Shown here piece by piece: positions 8,217 through 15,391 of a DNA stretch of 52,280 bases. This DNA is from Paractinoplanes ferrugineus (GTDB lineage Bacteria; Actinomycetota; Actinomycetes; Mycobacteriales; Micromonosporaceae), in contig NZ_BOMM01000030.1 in NCBI RefSeq assembly GCF_016862195.1, forward strand, positions 1-52,280, read 5' to 3'. The stretch's first letter is position 1; each line of letters starts with the position of its first letter. The translations under genes and the position numbers were made by a program. A model generated the notes under the pieces. That model did no database searches, was not told where the DNA came from, and saw only the letters and a program-made list of their open reading frames with translations.

Positions 8217-8289
8217 GCCCTCATCGTCTAGTGGCCCAGGACGCCGCCCTTTCAAGGCGGTAGCACGGGTTCGAATCCCGTTGGGGGTA
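8217..8289 (+). tRNA. tRNA-Glu (UUC)
   Basis: A complete cloverleaf of 73 nt. Acceptor arm GCCCTCA pairs with TGGGGGT (8282-8288). The anticodon stem CCGCC/GGCGG (8244-8248, 8256-8260) encloses a 7-nt loop with anticodon TTC at 8251-8253. The T arm ACGGG-TTCGAAT-CCCGT is standard and the discriminator is A. CCA is not encoded. Confidence 0.96.
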
Positions 8290-8340
8290 CTGGTAAGTTA
8301 GTAGCGTAAGCTACGGCGAACCAAAAGAACTGAATAGCAA

Positions 8341-8414
8341 GGTCCTGTGGAGCAGTTGGAGTGCTCGCCGCCCTGTCAAGGCGGAGGTCGCGGGTTCAAG
8401 TCCCGTCAGGACCG
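8341..8414 (+). tRNA. tRNA-Asp (GUC)
   Basis: A complete cloverleaf of 74 nt. Acceptor arm GGTCCTG pairs with CAGGACC (8407-8413). The anticodon stem CCGCC/GGCGG holds GTC at 8375-8377. The T loop is TTCAAGT and the discriminator is G, an Asp identity element. CCA is not encoded. It is the second gene of a Glu-Asp-Phe cluster. Confidence 0.96.
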
Positions 8415-8428
8415 CAAAGCAACAGCAA

Positions 8429-8505
8429 GGCCAGGTAGCTCAGTTGGTACGAGCGTCCGACTGAAAATCGGAAGGTCGGCGGTTCGACCCCGCCCCTGGC
8501 CACCA
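8429..8505 (+). tRNA. tRNA-Phe (GAA), CCA encoded
   Basis: A complete cloverleaf. Acceptor arm GGCCAGG (8429-8435) pairs with CCTGGCC (8495-8501). The anticodon loop is CTGAAAA with GAA; the T arm is GGCGG-TTCGACC-CCGCC. The discriminator A at 8502 is followed by an encoded CCA (8503-8505), unlike the two upstream tRNAs. Such tRNA 3' ends are common integration sites, which fits the integrase remnant about 500 bp downstream. Confidence 0.96.
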
Positions 8506-8529
8506 GGCCTCTCGCCGGGCCCTGAGCAT

Positions 8530-8567
8530 CGTCCACCAGCGGAAACGCGCGGTGGACGTTCTGCTTT
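8530..8567 (+). terminator. Terminator of the tRNA cluster
   Basis: Perfect arms CGTCCACC (8530-8537) and GGTGGACG (8551-8558) enclose a loop that itself can pair GCG-GAAA-CGC. A T-rich stretch (TTCTGCTTT) follows, about 25 nt after tRNA-Phe. Confidence 0.75.
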
Positions 8568-8732
8568 CCGGGGCATTTTCGGTCTCTTGGAGTTGACCTT
8601 TGTAGATCGCTGATTTCCCGTGATCACCGCCGCGAGTTGCCCATTCGCTGCACGCTTGGATCATCCGCCCCTGGTCGGATCTTGACGCCCAGCGGGGAGA
8701 CTTCGAGTCACAAGCGGGGAGGGTTCGCCGCG

Positions 8733-8933
8733 ATGTCCATGCCTCGAAAGGGCAACCGTCTCATCACGGTCGACGGCCGGGCCTATCGATCGGCAAGGCT
8801 GGACAATTGGCTCAACCTGCCGGGTACGCCCGTAACGCCTCTGATCGTCGAACAGAGCGTACGAGCAGCCCTCGCCGACGGGTGGGAACCAAATCGAGGT
8901 GACGGCGTCTTCAGGCTGACGCTGAAGGACTGA
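8733..8933 (+). CDS. Small conserved hypothetical protein, apparently a shortened family member
   Basis: A 66-residue protein. The N-terminus (K-G-N-R-L-I-T-V-D-G-R-A-Y-R) and C-terminus (N-W-L-N-L-P-G-T-P-V-T-P then V-R-A-A-L-A-D-G-W-E-P) resemble, from memory, both ends of an actinobacterial hypothetical family that usually runs over 100 residues. The middle is missing here, so it may be an internally deleted copy. GGGGAGGG at 8716-8723 is a good ribosome binding site for ATG 8733; ATG 8739 is an alternative. It lies between tRNA-Phe and an integrase remnant and may be leftover cargo of a lost element. Function unknown. Confidence 0.6.
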   Translation: MSMPRKGNRLITVDGRAYRSARLDNWLNLPGTPVTPLIVEQSVRAALADGWEPNRGDGVFRLTLKD

Positions 8934-9006
8934 ACACGTCCCATCGCGTACTGGCCGGCGCTGCCGGCCGGAGGCCGACCGCAGGCACGGCAACACGTCT
9001 ACCAGG

Positions 9007-9102
9007 CTTTTCCGGGCACGGAAGAAGGCCGGACTCGACAACCTGTCGTTCCATGACCTGCGGCACACCGGCACTACTCTCGCGGCCCAGACCGCTGGCG
9101 GC
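9007..9102 (+). pseudogene. Remnant of a phage-type tyrosine recombinase (integrase)
   Basis: About 32 codons read as the core of an actinobacterial phage integrase: R-K-K-A-G-L-D followed by F-H-D-L-R-H-T-G-T-T-L-A-A-Q-T-A-G, with the conserved H-x-L-R box (Arg of the catalytic pentad). The frame has no start upstream, and after A-G-G the sequence no longer resembles the family; the catalytic Tyr is absent. It is a decayed fragment and points to past integration of an element, probably at the neighbouring tRNA-Phe. I found no second copy of the tRNA 3' end nearby, so no attR is called. Confidence 0.75.
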
Positions 9103-9236
9103 TCACGGCGAACCCCCCACGGTCAGCATGAAAGCCGGGTGACCGGGGCACGCCCGGGGCCGATGTTGCGCGTTCACTGCACGCGGCGTCCAATCGCGCG
9201 GATTGCCAACACCCATTCGATGTGGCTACGCCAAGG
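9103..9236. other. Noncoding stretch between integrase remnant and next gene
   Basis: No gene, repeat or clear promoter was recognised. Together with 8934-9006 it forms a 300-base gene-poor gap whose only recognisable content is the integrase fragment. Confidence 0.5.
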
Positions 9237-9812
9237 TCAACTCCAGTAGCTGAGCCGCAAGCCGATCGTGCCGCTGGAATCCGGGGCCGAGGTCACCACG
9301 AGCAGAGCCACCCCGCCGCCGGCCATGAGGCTGGACGGCACGACGCAGATGGCCTGTCCGGTGTCCAACTTGGTTATCGATTTGCCCGCCGGCCGGGTCG
9401 CGACGGCGTCCTCGCAGCCGGCCTTGGTCCGCGCCTCGACATCGCTGCTCAGCTGTGAGAACGACGTTCTGATGGACCGCTGTGGACCGTAGTAGAGATC
9501 GGCGGTCCCCTTGCCCTGCACGACCTCGCCGGTTCTGAGGAAGATCGACATGTAGTTGAGCAGCGGAATCTTCAGGTCCTTGGTGAAGTCCGGGGCCGGC
9601 CCTGTGTCGTCCGTCGTGGTGCCACCGTCGGTCGTCGTCGGTGGCGGCACGACTGCGGTGGTCGTGACGGCGACCACCGGCGATTTCGTCGCCTTGTTGG
9701 CGGTCGAATTGTCGTCGCTCTTCACCGCGACGGTGACGACCGCGACGGCGATCGCGGCCACCCCGGCGATCACCGCGCTGATGATCGTCGCGCGTCCTGG
9801 ATCCACGGCCAT
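9237..9812 (-). CDS. Membrane-anchored hypothetical protein
   Basis: A 191-residue protein with one N-terminal membrane helix (about 8-30), a Thr/Pro-rich linker (about 48-70), and a C-terminal domain of about 115 residues that should lie outside the membrane. Two Cys residues in the outer domain (in G-C-E-D and I-C-V-V) could form a disulfide. ATG at 9812 is preceded by GGAAGGA. The gene stands alone, between the tRNA/integrase region and a divergent HAD gene. I do not recognise the family. Confidence 0.8.
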   Translation of the reverse strand: MAVDPGRATIISAVIAGVAAIAVAVVTVAVKSDDNSTANKATKSPVVAVTTTAVVPPPTTTDGGTTTDDTGPAPDFTKDLKIPLLNYMSIFLRTGEVVQGKGTADLYYGPQRSIRTSFSQLSSDVEARTKAGCEDAVATRPAGKSITKLDTGQAICVVPSSLMAGGGVALLVVTSAPDSSGTIGLRLSYWS

Positions 9813-9976
9813 CTTGGTGTTCCTTCCGAAGATCCGGCGGGACAGATCAACTGTGTCAGCCGCCGGTGAGATCGCGCGGCGCCCGAACGGTCGACGATGG
9901 AACCCGACCCGCCGATGTCTGGCGCACTGGCGGAAGGCCCCGTGGCGGCACCGGGCGCGGCCCCTATCATCGATCG

Positions 9977-10564
9977 ATGTTGCTGCTCATCGACCTGGAC
10001 AACACTCTCGTCGACCGCAGGTCGGCCTTTGCGAGCTGGGCGGCGGCCCGATTCGGCCGGGCCCAGGTGGCTTGGCTGGCCGAGGTGGACGGTGACGGTT
10101 ATGCACCCCGGGAGGTGGTGGCGGCCAAGATCGCGGACCGGTTCGGGGTGGACGAGAGCGAGACTCTTCGGGACCTGCGCGCCGGGATGGTGGACTACCT
10201 GACCCTTGATCCGGCGGTCGAAGCGGCGCTGGTCACGGCGACCACGGCGGGCCATGTTCCGTTCGTGGTGACCAACGGCAGCGTGGCTCAGCAGGAGTCC
10301 AAGTTGCGGCGAACCGGCCTCGACCGGCTCGTCGCGGGGTGGACCATCTCGGCGGGTGTCGGGGTCCGCAAGCCGGATCGGGCGATCTTCGAGGCGGCCG
10401 CCACGGCGGCCGGCGTGCCGCTCTCGGCGAGCGGCTGGATGATCGGCGACAACGAGGAGAACGATGTGGGCGGTGGGATCACTGCCGGTTTGCGTACGGC
10501 GTGGGTCTCGCACCATCGCGAGTGGCCCGCGCACCTCGCGTACCGTCCGGAGCTTCCGCAGTGA
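9977..10564 (+). CDS. HAD-superfamily hydrolase
   Basis: A 195-residue haloacid-dehalogenase-like phosphatase with all four motifs: D-L-D-N-T (nucleophile Asp6), V-T-N-G-S (motif II Thr), R-K-P-D (motif III Lys) and G-D-N-E-E-N-D (motif IV acidic pair). The alpha-helical cap between motifs I and II suggests a small-molecule phosphatase. The start ATG 9977 follows TATCAT (9965-9970) by 6 nt, a leaderless pattern; an in-frame start at 9866 would add atypical sequence. Substrate unknown. Confidence 0.88.
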   Translation: MLLLIDLDNTLVDRRSAFASWAAARFGRAQVAWLAEVDGDGYAPREVVAAKIADRFGVDESETLRDLRAGMVDYLTLDPAVEAALVTATTAGHVPFVVTNGSVAQQESKLRRTGLDRLVAGWTISAGVGVRKPDRAIFEAAATAAGVPLSASGWMIGDNEENDVGGGITAGLRTAWVSHHREWPAHLAYRPELPQ

Positions 10565-10655
10565 GCTGTGCGGCCGTCCTGGAGCAGGTGATCCGGTCGC
10601 CGTTGCCGGCGGAAAGCGGGTAGCGGCCTCGGTGCGTTCGCTCTAGTTTGAGGTC

Positions 10656-11117
10656 GTGGGTCGATTGCGTGCCCTTGTCCTGCTCGTCTTGGTGGCGGGC
10701 TGCACCCCGGCGCCCTCGCCCGATCCAGCACCTTCCTCCGACGCGCCCAGCTCCCCCGCCGCCGCACCGACCTGCCCCGCCACCGCCGACCTGCCGCTGG
10801 ATGGCGAGCGCCAGGGCCGGGGCGACAGCGACGGGGTGACACTGTGGGCGCTCTTCTTCGGTCCGAAGGTGATCGCCGGCCAGGAGATCAAGGTCGCCTG
10901 GCGGATGACCGGCGCCGGCGACCTGACGATGACCGCGCAGGGTCCCGACGGCCGCCTCGTGAAGCCGTCGTGGGGCCCGGAGGAACACGGCGGAAGCACC
11001 TTCGCCCGCCCCGGCGACGAATGGGGCACGGGCTGGGTGTTCCCCCGATCGGGGTGCTGGACCGTGCACGCCACCAGAAGCACCGGTCGGGCCCACCTGG
11101 TCTTACGAGTGGGGTAA
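10656..11117 (+). CDS. Putative lipoprotein
   Basis: A 153-residue secreted lipoprotein. A short signal peptide ends in a lipobox with Cys16 (L-V-A-G-C), followed by a Pro/Ser/Ala-rich spacer (about 17-42) and a compact domain of about 105 residues. The domain looks beta-rich, with Trp and Gly, and ends in S-G-C-W-T-V-H-A-T, reminiscent of bacterial surface beta-sandwiches. TAGTTT (10644-10649) lies 6 nt before the GTG, fitting leaderless expression. The codon for Leu150 is TTA, a rare codon here. Function unknown. Confidence 0.8.
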   Translation: MGRLRALVLLVLVAGCTPAPSPDPAPSSDAPSSPAAAPTCPATADLPLDGERQGRGDSDGVTLWALFFGPKVIAGQEIKVAWRMTGAGDLTMTAQGPDGRLVKPSWGPEEHGGSTFARPGDEWGTGWVFPRSGCWTVHATRSTGRAHLVLRVG

Positions 11118-11174
11118 CACCAACTGCCCTAACGGCCCATCGACGACGGTGGGTAGTGCGGCAATGGTGTACCG

Positions 11175-11669
11175 GTGACCGAACCGGATTCCCGCCGCCG
11201 CCCGTGGCTGATAGCCACCCTGACCACCGCGGGAGTGCTGGCCGTGGGCGGCACCGCCGTCGCCCTGTTCCCGCCGGCCCACAGGACCACGGCCGCGAGC
11301 TTCAGGGGCGCTCCGTCGGCCGAGGCGGCCCTCCCGTCCGACATCGAACCGCCGCCCACGATGCCGTCGCTGGCCCCGGAGCCGGGCCTGACCGCCACGA
11401 CGAGCGGACGCACCGCCGGCACGAAACCGGCGGCCCCCACGAAGAAGCCGACCGGCACCCCGCCGGCCCCGCCGCAGAAGCCGGTGTCCAGGCCGTCGGA
11501 CCCGCCGCCCACCGTCTCCTACCAGGAGAACGCCAAGCCGGGCCGGCCGTGCGCGCCGAAGGGCTCGGTGGGCCACACCGCCGACGGCACCCTGGTCTCC
11601 TGCGGTCCGCCGGCTCCGAACGCGCGGAACCGCTGGCAGGTGGTGGTCCCACCGCCGCCGTTGAAATAG
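11175..11669 (+). CDS. Secreted or membrane-anchored proline-rich hypothetical protein
   Basis: A 164-residue protein with a short basic N-terminus, one membrane helix (about 11-31), a long Pro/Ala/Thr/Lys-rich region (about 50-115), and a small C-terminal module with two Cys residues (G-R-P-C and S-C-G-P) that could form a disulfide-bonded loop outside the cell. The start is GTG 11175; no strong ribosome binding site is seen, so the start is less certain. It follows the lipoprotein gene by 57 bp in the same direction. Confidence 0.7.
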   Translation: MTEPDSRRRPWLIATLTTAGVLAVGGTAVALFPPAHRTTAASFRGAPSAEAALPSDIEPPPTMPSLAPEPGLTATTSGRTAGTKPAAPTKKPTGTPPAPPQKPVSRPSDPPPTVSYQENAKPGRPCAPKGSVGHTADGTLVSCGPPAPNARNRWQVVVPPPPLK

Positions 11670-11672
11670 CCG

Positions 11673-11717
11673 CCGGTCGCCTTTGGAAGTCCGGTCGCCT
11701 TTGGAAGTCCGGTCGCC
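11673..11717. repeat. 18-bp tandem repeat between convergent genes
   Basis: Unit CCGGTCGCCTTTGGAAGT occurs at 11673-11690 and 11691-11708, with a 9-bp partial third copy at 11709-11717. It fills the gap between two convergent stop codons, so it is noncoding and may vary between strains. Confidence 0.85.
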
Positions 11718-11724
11718 GAGGAGG

Positions 11725-12141
11725 TCAGGCGGCCCGGTGGCGCAGCGTGGCCACCGTCGAGCCGGCCAGCGCCAGCAGGCAGTCGGGCAGCTGTCCGTCG
11801 GCGATCGCGGCACCGAAGAGGGCCTCGCCGGTCGGGACGTCGCCGTTCATGTAGGCGCTGACGAACCGGGCGACCCACCGCTTGTCGTAACGCGCGTCGT
11901 CGATGCCGGGGAAATCCAGGGTCCACGCGCCACCGGGCGGCACCTGGCCGACCATCGTGGCGGCGAGGCACCAGGCCACGTCCCACGCCCCGACGACGCC
12001 GGAACGGTCGACGACCGCGTCGAACGTGCCGACCACCGCGTCGCTGTCGCCGCTGAGCGCACTCTGCAGGACAAGCGTCGCGTCGTCGAACGCGTGCTGT
12101 GGTACCTCCGTCACGTCAAGAAAGGTACGTGGATCGGTCAA
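11725..12141 (-). CDS. Hypothetical protein
   Basis: A protein of 138 residues if the TTG at 12141 is used; GTG about 10 codons inside is an alternative and neither has a strong ribosome binding site. It is mildly acidic, helical in appearance, soluble, and contains W-D-V-A-W-C-L-A-A-T and R-W-V-A-R-F-V-S-A-Y-M-N-G-D-V. It lies 35 bp downstream of the thioesterase gene in the same direction and may be co-transcribed. I do not recognise the family. Confidence 0.7.
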   Translation of the reverse strand: MTDPRTFLDVTEVPQHAFDDATLVLQSALSGDSDAVVGTFDAVVDRSGVVGAWDVAWCLAATMVGQVPPGGAWTLDFPGIDDARYDKRWVARFVSAYMNGDVPTGEALFGAAIADGQLPDCLLALAGSTVATLRHRAA

Positions 12142-12176
12142 GGCTCGCTCGCTGACGACTCAACTGGCACCTGAAT

Positions 12177-12593
12177 TCACGCTCCGCGCAGAAGACACGT
12201 GATCCGGGCCGTGCAGACCCGTTCGCCGGAGTCGTCGGTGATGACCACTTCGTACGTCGCCATCGTGCGACCGCGGTGGACCGGGGTGGCGACCCCGGTG
12301 ACGATGCCGCCGCGGGCGCCCCGGTGATGGGTGGCGTTGATGTCGACGCCGACGGCGAACGGCCGGTCGACGGTCTGGCCGTGCAGCACCGCTCCGACCG
12401 AGCCGAGCGTCTCGGCGAGCACGCAGGAGGCGCCGCCGTGCAACAGCCCGTACGGCTGGGTGTTTCCCTCGATCGGCATCGTCCCGACGACCCGCTCCGG
12501 GGACGCCTCGGTGATCTTGATGCCCATCCGCTCGCCGAGGGCGCCACCGCCTCCGCTGAAGAGGTCCTTGATGCTCTCGGCCGCGATATCCAT
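12177..12593 (-). CDS. Hotdog-fold acyl-CoA thioesterase, MenI/YdiI-like
   Basis: A 138-residue single hotdog-domain thioesterase. The segment G-L-L-H-G-G-A-S-x-V-L-A-E-x-x-G-S and the later V-G-x-x-I-N-A-x-H closely match E. coli YdiI (MenI), which hydrolyses 1,4-dihydroxy-2-naphthoyl-CoA in menaquinone synthesis; the Glu in L-A-E-T is the expected catalytic residue. Actinobacteria use menaquinone, so this role is plausible, but a general PaaI-type thioesterase is possible. ATG 12593 is preferred over TTG 12602 because TAACGT lies 8 nt upstream. Confidence 0.88.
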   Translation of the reverse strand: MDIAAESIKDLFSGGGGALGERMGIKITEASPERVVGTMPIEGNTQPYGLLHGGASCVLAETLGSVGAVLHGQTVDRPFAVGVDINATHHRGARGGIVTGVATPVHRGRTMATYEVVITDDSGERVCTARITCLLRGA

Positions 12594-12715
12594 GACGGGC
12601 AACGTTACATCCGGTTGCGCGGCTTTCCTGCGACTTCGATCACAAAGCCCGAGTCGCGCGACTGGACCTGTGGCCCTACTGTCTCCCTCAACGATCCGCC
12701 CCTTGAGGAGACCAC

Positions 12716-12964
12716 ATGACCGAGCCGCAGGAGACCGTCGAGACGCGCGGCGACGACCGCGTCGACCTCATCGCCAACGACACCACCGGCGACGGCAAGC
12801 CGGACGTGTGGGTGTCCGACACCGATGGCGACGGCAAGCCCGACCTGTTCCAGTTCGACACCAACGGTGACGGCAAGGTCGACATCACCATGGTCGACCT
12901 CGACCAGGACGGCAACCCCGAGGTGATCGTCGACGGCGACGGTGGCGTCCCGCCGAAGATCTGA
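12716..12964 (+). CDS. Small acidic protein built of calcium-binding loop repeats
   Basis: An 82-residue, strongly acidic protein. About two thirds of it is four consecutive 13-residue-spaced loops: D-T-T-G-D-G-K-P-D, D-T-D-G-D-G-K-P-D, D-T-N-G-D-G-K-V-D and D-L-D-Q-D-G-N-P-E. Each resembles the D-x-D-x-D-G loop of EF-hands, dockerin and thrombospondin type 3 repeats. There is no signal peptide or membrane segment, so a cytoplasmic calcium buffer or sensor is the simplest reading. TGAGGAG lies 5 nt before the ATG and TACTGT (12677-12682) is a possible -10 box. Its stop is 3 bp from the convergent protease stop. Confidence 0.85.
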   Translation: MTEPQETVETRGDDRVDLIANDTTGDGKPDVWVSDTDGDGKPDLFQFDTNGDGKVDITMVDLDQDGNPEVIVDGDGGVPPKI

Positions 12965-12967
12965 GGC

Positions 12968-14224
12968 TCAGGCGCCACCGAGCGCCGACAGGGCAACCCA
13001 GAGGACGGCGATCGCCACCAGGGTGGTGATGATCGTGGAGGCGGTGTGCCGCCACGATCGCGGCCCGGCGATCGCCTCCGGGTGGCCCAGACCGCGTAAC
13101 ACCTCGCGTTGCCGCCGGATCGGCTCGCGGCTCAGCGAGGCGACCGGCACCCCTTGGCTCAGCTCGACGGCCACTCTCGCCTGGGCGCGCTGCAACCGGC
13201 GTACCGCCCGGCGGCCGGCCGACCCCGCGCGCTCCCCGGCCAGACGCCGGGCCGAAGCCCGGGCCGAGCCCGAACCCAGCACGCTCATCTCGCCCTCGGT
13301 GATCAGCCCGGGATCGCGCAGCGTGGCGAGTTGGGTGATGTAGTAATCGGCCTCCCGGTCGTGCGCGTGCCGCACCCACCACAGGATCAGCAGCAGCGGT
13401 GGCAGACCCTTGAGCAGGATCACCCCGAGCAGAGCCAGTGCGCCGTTGCCGAGACCGTCGCTGAACAGCGGAGAGTTCCACAGCGCATGGGAAGCCCACG
13501 CCCCCAGCACGGCGAGCAGGGCCACCCCGAGGCGCAGCGCGAACGGCTTGTCGCGCCGCACCACGAGATAGCCGATCCCGGCGCCGGCCAGCGCACCGAA
13601 CAGGGTGTGACTCCACACGCCGGACAGGAAACCGCGCAACAGGAAGGTCGCGATCACCGGCTGCACGTCGTCGCCCTGGCCGGCGAGGGCGACCGCGCCG
13701 ACGGCGAAGACGATGTCCTCGGCGATCTGGAAGCCGAGACCGACCATCGCGCCGTAGACGACACCGTCCAGCACGCTGTTGATCTGCCGGCGGGCGATCA
13801 GCACGATCGCGACCACGCCGAGCGTCTTGGCGCTCTCCTCGACCGCCGGCCCGGCCAGCGTCGCGCCCCACTCGGCCGCCAGATGCGGCGAGCCGAGCTT
13901 CGCGAGCAGGTTCTCCAGGGCGGCGCTGCCCTGGATCGACACGCTCGTGGCGACCAGCCCACCCCACGCGAACGCCAGCACCAGCAGTTCGGTCGGCTCC
14001 CGCTCGAGGAAGTCGAGCTCCGCGACGAGCAACCAGAACGGCACCGCGAGCAGGGCGAACAAACCCACGGCGGTCAAGGTCGCGATCGGGTACGCGGTGG
14101 CGAAGCGCCCGGTGATCTGCGCCATCCGCAGCGCCCCGGCCAGCAACAGTGCCGCGATCACCCAGAAGGCCGGCACCCGGGCCAGCGCCGCCGCCCGGCC
14201 CGGCCGGACCTCGTGCGAGATCAT
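12968..14224 (-). CDS. PrsW-family intramembrane metalloprotease
   Basis: A 418-residue polytopic membrane protein of the PrsW family, related in fold to CAAX-type proteases. PrsW in Bacillus cleaves an anti-sigma factor; here the target is unknown. About eight to nine helices fill the first 290 residues. The family motifs are visible: E-E-S-A-K, then F-Q-I-A-E-D, and later S-H-T-L-F-G and S-H-A-L-W-N with the metal-binding His. A basic cytoplasmic stretch and one last helix end the protein. Its ATG overlaps the stop of the upstream gene (ATGA), so the two are coupled. Confidence 0.88.
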   Translation of the reverse strand: MISHEVRPGRAAALARVPAFWVIAALLLAGALRMAQITGRFATAYPIATLTAVGLFALLAVPFWLLVAELDFLEREPTELLVLAFAWGGLVATSVSIQGSAALENLLAKLGSPHLAAEWGATLAGPAVEESAKTLGVVAIVLIARRQINSVLDGVVYGAMVGLGFQIAEDIVFAVGAVALAGQGDDVQPVIATFLLRGFLSGVWSHTLFGALAGAGIGYLVVRRDKPFALRLGVALLAVLGAWASHALWNSPLFSDGLGNGALALLGVILLKGLPPLLLILWWVRHAHDREADYYITQLATLRDPGLITEGEMSVLGSGSARASARRLAGERAGSAGRRAVRRLQRAQARVAVELSQGVPVASLSREPIRRQREVLRGLGHPEAIAGPRSWRHTASTIITTLVAIAVLWVALSALGGA

Positions 14225-14787
14225 TTGGCCGCCCCGTCGATCCGCAGGGTGCGGGTGCTCGCCTCGATCTGCGGCAGGGTGCGCCCGAGGTCGAGGTCGT
14301 TGCCGCTGATCAGGACCTCGATGGTGCGGCCGTCGCCGACGTAGACCGCGTAGCGCCCGCCCCGCCCGGGGGCGGTGTAGCCGCCCTGCAGGCCCTTCAG
14401 CCCGCCCGCCGTGTCGACCCCCAGCTGGGCTCCGGTGACCTGGTAGCCCGGATTGCCGGTGATCCGCTGGCGAAGCTGGGCCGCGGCGCGGTCGAGATCG
14501 CCGTCGAACGGGCGCACCGAGATGCCGTACTGCACCGCTCCGATCCGGAACAGCGCTGAGCCCATCGAGCCGCCCGGGCGGGTGCCGGTGACGTCGAGAG
14601 TGGCCCCGGCCGGCGGCACGACGGTCACGCCGGCGCCGACGTCGACCTCCGCGCCGCTGCGCAGCGGCCGTTCGGCGGACAGCGCCCGGTCGACGGCGGG
14701 GAGCCCGAAAGCGAGTCCGGCGAGGGCGGCGGCGACAGCGAGGGCACCCAGGAGGTTCATCAGCTCACGCCGGGTGATCCTCGCCAT
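14221..14787 (-). CDS. Membrane-anchored hypothetical protein
   Basis: A 188-residue protein with a short basic N-terminus, one helix (about 10-32) and an extracytoplasmic domain rich in beta-strand-like segments, without Cys. It is translationally coupled (ATGA overlap) to the PrsW-type protease downstream. A single-pass protein next to an intramembrane protease could be its substrate or partner, as with anti-sigma factors in Bacillus, but no sigma-binding motif is visible. I do not recognise the family. Confidence 0.8.
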   Translation of the reverse strand: MARITRRELMNLLGALAVAAALAGLAFGLPAVDRALSAERPLRSGAEVDVGAGVTVVPPAGATLDVTGTRPGGSMGSALFRIGAVQYGISVRPFDGDLDRAAAQLRQRITGNPGYQVTGAQLGVDTAGGLKGLQGGYTAPGRGGRYAVYVGDGRTIEVLISGNDLDLGRTLPQIEASTRTLRIDGAAK

Positions 14788-14830
14788 GGCCCCACGCTAT
14801 CCGGGGCGGGGGGTCACCGGGCAGTCCGAG

Positions 14831-15391
14831 TCAGCTCTCGTGCACCTCGAGGTAGCCGGCAGGGACCGTCGCGGTCAGCCAGACACCGTTCTCGCTGCGG
14901 TGGAAAACGTGCCCGGCCTCGACCATCTCGGCCGCGGCGACCGCCAGGACGGCCACTTCGGCCGAGCGGCGCCCACCGACGACGAGCGCGGTGGGAATGT
15001 CCATCGAGAGGTGTACGTGGTGACGGCTGCGCGGCCGCAGCCCCTCCCGGCGGATCGAGTCGAGGTTGGACGCCGGCGTTCCGTGGAAGAGGATCGCGGG
15101 CGGGTCGGCGGGCGGGAGGTCGAGGTCGACCACGACTCGCCGGGAATGCCCCTGGCTCGCCCGGATCCAGTCGCTGCCGTCGTCCCGACGGGCGATGGCG
15201 AATCGGGACTTGTCGTTGTTCTCGACGATCATGTCGAGTTCGGCGCGGGTCAGGCTCAGCGCCGTCAGCAGATCGGCGACCGGCACCCAGCCGTTCGCGT
15301 CGAGCGTCAGGCCGGCGGTTTCCGGCCGGTGCCGAAGGACCATCGAAATCCGGCGGCTGGCCCGCACCTGTTCGCGGGTCAAAGCGGTCAT
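14831..15391 (-). CDS. kptA: RNA 2'-phosphotransferase (Tpt1/KptA)
   Basis: A 186-residue enzyme that transfers an internal RNA 2'-phosphate to NAD+, releasing nicotinamide and ADP-ribose 1'',2''-cyclic phosphate. Family motifs are clear: R-R-I-S-x-V-L-R-H-R-P near the N-terminus, G-W-V-x-V-x-D-L-L, then F-H-G-T and R-x-x-G-L, and H-V-H-L-S. Length fits the bacterial form. The start ATG 15391 overlaps the stop of the upstream methyltransferase (ATGA). Bacteria lack the tRNA splicing pathway this enzyme serves in fungi, so its natural substrate is uncertain; an RNA-repair operon occurs later in the window. Confidence 0.93.
   Translation of the reverse strand: MTALTREQVRASRRISMVLRHRPETAGLTLDANGWVPVADLLTALSLTRAELDMIVENNDKSRFAIARRDDGSDWIRASQGHSRRVVVDLDLPPADPPAILFHGTPASNLDSIRREGLRPRSRHHVHLSMDIPTALVVGGRRSAEVAVLAVAAAEMVEAGHVFHRSENGVWLTATVPAGYLEVHES

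Noticed and set aside
8069..8263. Short ORF starting on the stop of the LitR-like gene (ATGA overlap)
   Set aside because: It runs into tRNA-Glu, contains the likely tRNA promoter and has no recognisable composition.
8506..9236. attR copy of the tRNA-Phe 3' end
   Set aside because: I looked for a second copy of the T-arm and acceptor sequence downstream and found none within this interval.
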